Shown: one piece after another, positions 4,611 through 9,151 of the stretch
Position numbering within the stretch: the first letter of the stretch is position 1
How the letters are laid out: each line of letters begins with the position of its first letter
Source: Flavobacteriales bacterium
Lineage (GTDB): Bacteria > Bacteroidota > Bacteroidia > Flavobacteriales > Flavobacteriaceae
Direction: 5' to 3'
Assembly (NCBI GenBank): GCA_027003085.1
Contig: JALWYR010000002.1
Coordinates: 326 to 9,476 of the forward strand
Length of the DNA: 9,151 nt
The notes under the pieces: generated by a model
The model's database searches: none
Told to the model about the DNA's origin: nothing
Seen by the model: the letters and a program-made list of their open reading frames with translations, nothing else
Position numbers and translations under genes: made by a program

Positions 4611-6563
4611 ATGAGAAAAACTATTCTTTTGAGTTTGTTCTTGGCGCTTGCCTTCACTTGGAAAGGCAACAGCCAAGCGGTAAACGAGCCGGCCAATTGG
4701 CCGAATACCAACTGGACGCTCAATGTTATTGCGCACTCCGGTTCCGGTTCGCAAGACATTGAAGCGGATCCTACAACTTCGGATCATTTTGCTTATGATG
4801 ACGATGATACGGGAAGTGGTTCCCATGATGTTATTGCCGCCGAATCTCCTGTTATAGATATTTCAGCAGCGCAATCCGCCGGTGAAAATTATATTTTAAT
4901 AACAGGCGATTATGTTTACAATAACGTAGATAATGATGAATATTTAGCCATTGAATATTGGGATGCCGATGCTTCGGCCTGGACATTGCTTTATCAGTTT
5001 CCTAACGACGATACGCCAAGTGCTCCTACCAATAATTTTTGCAACGGAACACCGGAACATTATACAGCTTCGCTGGATATCTCATCATTTACGGCTACCC
5101 AATTAAGCGGATTCAAATACCGTTTTATTTATAATGATGATACAACCGGAGGAAATGGATATAACTGGGGCTTTTGTTTTAGTTCTCCCACACTTTCAAG
5201 TACGACTTCGCTTTATGAAGATCCTACTTTCACACTATCCGAAGTGCCCGATTGCAGCAACAATCAATTCTCCGTTGATGTAAACGTTACCGATCTTGGA
5301 GGAGCTTCTTCGGTTACCATTTCCGATGATCAAGGCAGTATGTCTCAACAAATCACAGCTGTTGGCACTGTAACCTTTGGGCCTTATGCCAGCGGAACGG
5401 ATGTAACTATTACCGTGACAAATGATGATAATTCCAACTTTTCCTCCTCTGATCATATTCAATATTTCTGTCCACCGGCCAATGATGATTGTTCCGGAGC
5501 TATTGATTTACCCGTAGGACAAACATGTTCAAACACGGTTGCTACTAATGAAGGTGCTACTGATTCAGGCGTAGCATCCCCAGGGTGTGCAAATTATAAT
5601 GGTGGTGACGTATGGTTTTCATTTACAACACCGGCCACTCTGACTTCCGATCAAATGGTTATTATCAGGACCAGTAGTGAAAGCGGAAGCAACGTATCCG
5701 ACGCAGGTATGGCATTATATGAAGGAGATTGTAGTAACCTCTCAGTAATAGAGTGTGATGATGATGATGGACCTGGTTTATTTCCAGAGATCCGAAGAAC
5801 AGATCTTACTCCTGGAAACACCTATTATGTCCGCGTATGGGAGTATGGTAATGATAGATTTGGTCAATTTAACATATGTGTATTCGTAGTAGATATTCCC
5901 GAAAACGATGCTTGTAGTAATGCTATTGAAGTAGCTTCATTGCCTTACAATAACACACAAGATGCTACCTATGACACCAATAACGACGGATTTATAACAG
6001 CCTGTGATGATGGAAGCAGCAATCGTGGAATGAACGATGGTGTTTGGTATAAATTTACCGTAGGAACTGCCAATGGTGATATTACCATTCAAGTTGACCC
6101 GGACAATTGGAATGCAGAAGTAGCTGTTTATACAGGTTCCTGTGGTTCGTTTACCTGTGTAGCCAACGCAGATGCTGGTTACTCGGGTACCGCTGAGACG
6201 GTTACTTTCACCCCCACAGATAACACCACCTACTATGTAAATGTTGGATATAACAGTCATTCATATGATGGTAACGAAGGTCCCTTCACCATCGACATTT
6301 CGGGTAATTCCACACTTAATGCCGGTGAGCTCACCCAAGCAGATTTCTCCTTCTACCCCAACCCTACCACGGGAACCATCCGTTGGAATGCTTCGGAAAG
6401 CGTGAACCGTGTTCAAGTAACCAACCTTACCGGTCAAGTATTGATGAGCTTGGAAAATCCCACCGGCAATAGTATGGATATTTCCCGCCTGCCGCAAGGT
6501 GTTTACCTGCTCAACGTTCAAATAGGCGACAAACAAGGAACCTATCGATTGATTAAGGAATAA
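4611..6563 (+). CDS. Secreted multidomain beta-sandwich protein with type IX secretion sorting domain
   Basis: The 650-residue protein begins with a Sec signal peptide (MRK, hydrophobic core 5-15, likely cleavage after SQA at 23). It ends with a T9SS type A sorting domain (about 577-650: FSFYPNPTTGTIRW, then VQVTNLTGQVL, then LPQGVYLLNVQIGDKQGTYRLIKE), which should route it across the outer membrane to the cell surface or medium. Residues 24-200 look like a MAM/jelly-roll-type beta-sandwich, and 203-288 like an Ig/FnIII-type module. Two tandem related domains follow (291-428, starting NDDCSGAI, and 431-563, starting ENDACSNAI). Both share a paired Cys pattern, a GDVWFSFT/DGVWYKFT strand and TYYVRV/TYYVNV near the end. 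Asp clusters (DDDDTGSGSHD, ECDDDDGPG) and an EF-hand-like loop at 455-466 suggest calcium binding. No catalytic domain was recognised, so adhesion or glycan binding is a guess. The middle of the gene is visibly more AT-rich than the neighbouring genes. Confidence 0.9.
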   Translation: MRKTILLSLFLALAFTWKGNSQAVNEPANWPNTNWTLNVIAHSGSGSQDIEADPTTSDHFAYDDDDTGSGSHDVIAAESPVIDISAAQSAGENYILITGDYVYNNVDNDEYLAIEYWDADASAWTLLYQFPNDDTPSAPTNNFCNGTPEHYTASLDISSFTATQLSGFKYRFIYNDDTTGGNGYNWGFCFSSPTLSSTTSLYEDPTFTLSEVPDCSNNQFSVDVNVTDLGGASSVTISDDQGSMSQQITAVGTVTFGPYASGTDVTITVTNDDNSNFSSSDHIQYFCPPANDDCSGAIDLPVGQTCSNTVATNEGATDSGVASPGCANYNGGDVWFSFTTPATLTSDQMVIIRTSSESGSNVSDAGMALYEGDCSNLSVIECDDDDGPGLFPEIRRTDLTPGNTYYVRVWEYGNDRFGQFNICVFVVDIPENDACSNAIEVASLPYNNTQDATYDTNNDGFITACDDGSSNRGMNDGVWYKFTVGTANGDITIQVDPDNWNAEVAVYTGSCGSFTCVANADAGYSGTAETVTFTPTDNTTYYVNVGYNSHSYDGNEGPFTIDISGNSTLNAGELTQADFSFYPNPTTGTIRWNASESVNRVQVTNLTGQVLMSLENPTGNSMDISRLPQGVYLLNVQIGDKQGTYRLIKE

Positions 6564-6588
6564 TATTCCGGTTGTTTATACAAAAAGC

Positions 6589-6619
6589 AAACCGCCTTCC
6601 GTTGGAGGGCGGTTTTTTT
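6589..6619 (+). terminator. Strong terminator of the T9SS cargo gene, probably bidirectional
   Basis: AAACCGCCTTCC (6589-6600) pairs with 6604-6615 over 12 bp, with one G-T wobble and a GTT loop, and the stem leads into a T run to 6619. Read on the minus strand the stem is followed by GCTTTTTG, so it can also end transcription of dgt, whose stop codon (6618-6620) lies right at its edge. It separates two convergent transcripts. Confidence 0.9.
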
Positions 6620-7979
6620 ATAACGAATTTCCCAAGCCGTTAAAACTGCGATACCATTGCACCGCTTGCCTGTCGGACATGGAAGCCACAAACATAACGG
6701 CATTCAAGATTTTTTCGTAGGTCGAATCACCACCACGGTAGGCCACCGGCAAAAGCAAATAAAATTGCCGGTAACGTCCTGGGTCAAATTGCGCCTGCAC
6801 AAACCTGTCCACCAGATCGGGGAGGATGGTTTTGCCCGCCGCTTCCTTGTGTAAAACCTCGGGGTGGCGATATATGCGTTCCACGCTGTTCCGTTCGATT
6901 TGCATCAATATTTCCCGGACATCCTCGGGAAAAGCATCCACCAAAGCCATGTCAAAAGTGCCGTCCAATATTCCGGGCTCGTTATCAACGAATGCTTTTG
7001 CCGCATGATGCACCAAAGCGTTGATGGCCAGCGAACGTAAATATCCGATACGCTGTCCCGGATCCTTGATTTGTTTCAATCGTTCCTCGTAATTGGCAGG
7101 CAGTTCATAGGTGCGCACCAAGGCATCCAGATGCGAATAAATCTCATCGAAACCGATACGCCCCAAATGATAGCCGTCCTCGTAGTCAATAACCGAATAA
7201 CAAATATCGTCGGCCGCTTCGGTCAGGAATACCAAAGGAAAACGTTTGAATGCCCCATCCGTACCGGTATGTGGCAAAAGATTTAAGTCCCCTGCAATTG
7301 TCCGGAAAATACCGGCATCGGCCTGAAAATAACCGTATTTTTTACGGCTGCGTTCCGGTGGCTTATCCGGTTTGGGCCAAGACGGCCCGGGATATTTGAT
7401 AAAACTCCCGTAGGTGCCCAAACTCAGTCGCAGGCCGCCCTTGATGGAATTGCCGGGCATTTGGGTATGGGCCAAAATACGAAAACCGGCGGCATTGCCT
7501 TCGAAATGTTCCAAATCGCTACGCTGGGCATCGGTGAGTTCTTTGCGATGCGGGAAATCCTCTCCCCTGAAATATTCCGATATGGCTTCCTCCCCTTGAT
7601 GCCCGAAAGGCGGGTTACCAATATCGTGGGCCAAAGCTGCGGCCGAAACCATGGCGCCGAAATCCTCGGGCCGTAGTTGTAACCGGGCTGCCAAATCAGG
7701 GTATTTCTCCGCAAAATGCTGTCCTGCCAAGATGCCCAACGAACGGGCCACCGACGAGGTTTCCAAACTGTGGGTTAGCCGGTTGCGCACGCTTTCGTTG
7801 TCGGGCAGGGGCATTACTTGCGTTTTGTTTTGAAGGCGCCGGAAGGCATCGGAAAACACAATGCGGTCAAAATCGCGCTGAAAAGGCGAACGTTCGGCTC
7901 CCGTGGCTGTGCCTGTGGTGCCCAGGCGCCGTTTGGCATTGCGCAAATATTTTTCCCAAAAAACTTCCGGCTCAGTCAT
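6618..7979 (-). CDS. dgt: Deoxyguanosinetriphosphate triphosphohydrolase (dGTPase), HD superfamily
   Basis: Dgt hydrolyses dGTP (and often other dNTPs) to the deoxynucleoside plus triphosphate, shaping nucleotide pools. The 453-residue product has the family N-terminus SPFQRDFDRIVFSDAFRRLQ (31-50), then NRLTHSLETS with H70, then AHDIGNPPFGHQGEEAI with the HD pair H118-D119, and VIDYEDGY with D265. These four form the metal site in E. coli Dgt-type enzymes, so it should be active. The frame stays open upstream to 8240, but those 87 extra codons are only antisense-type shadow of murA; the ATG at 7979, giving MTEPEVFWEKYL, is the sensible start. It overlaps the end of murA by 8 nt, implying translational coupling. 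Its stop codon touches the shared terminator at 6589-6619. Confidence 0.94.
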   Translation of the reverse strand: MTEPEVFWEKYLRNAKRRLGTTGTATGAERSPFQRDFDRIVFSDAFRRLQNKTQVMPLPDNESVRNRLTHSLETSSVARSLGILAGQHFAEKYPDLAARLQLRPEDFGAMVSAAALAHDIGNPPFGHQGEEAISEYFRGEDFPHRKELTDAQRSDLEHFEGNAAGFRILAHTQMPGNSIKGGLRLSLGTYGSFIKYPGPSWPKPDKPPERSRKKYGYFQADAGIFRTIAGDLNLLPHTGTDGAFKRFPLVFLTEAADDICYSVIDYEDGYHLGRIGFDEIYSHLDALVRTYELPANYEERLKQIKDPGQRIGYLRSLAINALVHHAAKAFVDNEPGILDGTFDMALVDAFPEDVREILMQIERNSVERIYRHPEVLHKEAAGKTILPDLVDRFVQAQFDPGRYRQFYLLLPVAYRGGDSTYEKILNAVMFVASMSDRQAVQWYRSFNGLGNSL

Positions 7980-9151
7980 CCACACGTTCGATTCGGGCGC
8001 CCAAACGGCGCAGTTTTTCGTCGATGGCTTCGTAGCCACGGTCGATTTGTTGGATGTTGTGGATATAACTTGTTCCCTGTGCCGACAGGGCGGCGATGAG
8101 CAAAGAAATACCGGCCCTGATGTCGGGCGACACCATGCGGATACCTCGCAAAGGCGTTTTGAAATCGAAACCCGACACGTGGGCCCTGTGCGGGTCGCAC
8201 AAAACAATTTCGGCACCCATATCGATGAGCCGGTCCACAAAGAAAAGCCGGCTTTCGAACATTTTTTGATGCACCAGCAGATTTCCCTTGGCCTGAATGG
8301 CCGTTACCAGCACAATACTGAGCAAATCGGGCGGAAAACCCGGCCAAGGTGCGTCGTAAACCGTTAGCACCGAACCGTCGATAAAAGTCTTTATCTCGTA
8401 ATGTTCTTGTGCCGGAATATGAATATCGTCATTCTTGATTTCCATCCGGATACCCAAGCGGCCGAAAGTATCAAGGATTTGACCCAGATTTTCGACCGAT
8501 GCATTTTTTATGGTAATATCGGACCGGGTCATGGCGGCCAGGCCTATCCACGAACCGATTTCGATCATATCGGGCAATATGCGGTGTTCGGTGCCGCCCA
8601 GGCGTTCCACGCCCTCAATGGTGAGCATATTGGAACCGATACCCGAAATACGCGCACCCATCCGGTTGAGCATCTTGGCCAACTGCTGCAAATAGGGCTC
8701 ACAGGCCGCATTATAAATAGTGGTTGTTCCTTTGGCCAAAGTTGCGGCCATCAGCAAATTAGCTGTTCCCGTAACCGATGCTTCGGGCAGTAGCATATAG
8801 GTTCCGGTGAGTTTTTCGGCTTCTACGCCATAGAAATGTTCGTCGGGATTAAAACGGAATTTGGCTCCCAATTTCATAAATCCTTCGAAGTGGGTATCCA
8901 AGCGTCGCCGTCCGATTTTATCGCCGCCGGGCTTGGGCAAAAAAGCCCGTCCGAAGCGGGCCAAAAGCGGCCCCATAATCATCACCGAACCGCGTATGCC
9001 CGAAGCTTTCTGCCGGAATTCGTCCGAAATCAAATATTCGGGATTAATTTCATCGGCCCGGAAGGTGTAGGTATCGGGACCTTGACGGCTGACCTTAACA
9101 CCCAAATCCATCAAGATTTCGATGAGCCGTTGCACATCCAAAATATCGGGC
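7972..9151 (-). CDS. murA: UDP-N-acetylglucosamine 1-carboxyvinyltransferase, N-terminus beyond the window
   Basis: MurA transfers enolpyruvate from PEP to UDP-GlcNAc, the first committed step of peptidoglycan synthesis in the cytoplasm. The visible part, about 392 codons, begins within the conserved PDILDV and runs to the natural stop at 7972-7974; roughly 45 N-terminal residues lie outside. Landmarks are GSVMIMGPLLARFG, the active-site loop KPGGDKIGRRRLDTHF, EASVTGTANLLMAATLAKGTTTIYNAACEPY in two pieces, the RILPDMIEIGSWIG region, PWPGFPPDLLS, HQKMFESRLFFVDRL and SPDIRAGISLLIAAL. In the loop the residue matching Cys115 of E. coli MurA is Asp (codon 8920-8922), the form associated with fosfomycin insensitivity. 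A TTG at 9141 is not a real start because homology continues upstream of it. Its end overlaps dgt by 8 nt; the promoter is not in the window. Confidence 0.95.
   Translation of the reverse strand, partial: PDILDVQRLIEILMDLGVKVSRQGPDTYTFRADEINPEYLISDEFRQKASGIRGSVMIMGPLLARFGRAFLPKPGGDKIGRRRLDTHFEGFMKLGAKFRFNPDEHFYGVEAEKLTGTYMLLPEASVTGTANLLMAATLAKGTTTIYNAACEPYLQQLAKMLNRMGARISGIGSNMLTIEGVERLGGTEHRILPDMIEIGSWIGLAAMTRSDITIKNASVENLGQILDTFGRLGIRMEIKNDDIHIPAQEHYEIKTFIDGSVLTVYDAPWPGFPPDLLSIVLVTAIQAKGNLLVHQKMFESRLFFVDRLIDMGAEIVLCDPHRAHVSGFDFKTPLRGIRMVSPDIRAGISLLIAALSAQGTSYIHNIQQIDRGYEAIDEKLRRLGARIERVDD

Noticed and set aside
7980..8240. An N-terminal extension of Dgt by 87 residues
   Set aside because: The extra codons are murA sequence in another frame; Dgt homology begins at the ATG at 7979.
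9139..9141. TTG at 9141 as the real start of MurA
   Set aside because: Family sequence (PDIL) continues upstream to the window edge, so the gene is cut by the window rather than starting there.
1..9151. Mobile element, phage, toxin-antitoxin or defence genes
   Set aside because: No transposase, integrase, nuclease or helicase-like proteins are encoded; all sizeable genes are housekeeping, apart from the T9SS cargo protein.

Overview
The window reads as chromosomal DNA of a member of the Bacteroidota, at roughly 50% GC. Four things point there. One gene encodes a secreted protein ending in a type IX secretion (T9SS) C-terminal sorting domain. Promoters match the Bacteroidota -7 box TAnnTTTG. 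Start codons lack Shine-Dalgarno sequences. The MurA, SucC and MenA sequences resemble those of that phylum. The T9SS cargo argues against gut Bacteroides itself; I cannot name a genus. kdsB (Kdo-containing LPS), menA (menaquinone) and sucC (TCA cycle) imply a Gram-negative envelope and a menaquinone-based respiratory metabolism.

Layout. Positions 1-664 hold no credible gene. They contain a chain of perfect hairpins, a near-perfect 22-bp direct repeat, an inverted pair of intergenic-repeat-like segments and a GC-rich palindromic block; this is the least explained part of the window. Positions 693-2892 (+) form a tight three-gene operon of a membrane-anchored TlpA-like thioredoxin, kdsB and menA, with ATGA stop/start overlaps at both junctions. 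Convergent to it is a 39-codon single-membrane-helix gene (2901-3020, -), then a monocistronic sucC (3127-4320, -) with its own terminator and promoter. An AT-rich divergent spacer follows, then a secreted 650-residue T9SS cargo protein (4611-6563, +) with its own promoter and terminator. The right end is a murA-dgt pair on the minus strand, overlapping by 8 nt; murA runs off the window and lacks its N-terminus.

How the genes work together. kdsB and murA serve the cell envelope (LPS inner core and peptidoglycan). menA and sucC serve respiration and central carbon metabolism. The TlpA-like protein probably does thiol redox work in the periplasm. dgt controls dGTP/dNTP pools. The T9SS protein is exported to the cell surface or medium; no catalytic domain is recognised in it.

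I saw no phage, transposase, CRISPR, tRNA, rRNA or recognisable defence system, and no clear new multi-gene system. The items most worth checking are the repeat mosaic at 1-640, the 39-aa membrane protein, the EF-hand-like loop in the T9SS protein, and the Cys-to-Asp active-site change in MurA (expected for the phylum, but functionally meaningful).
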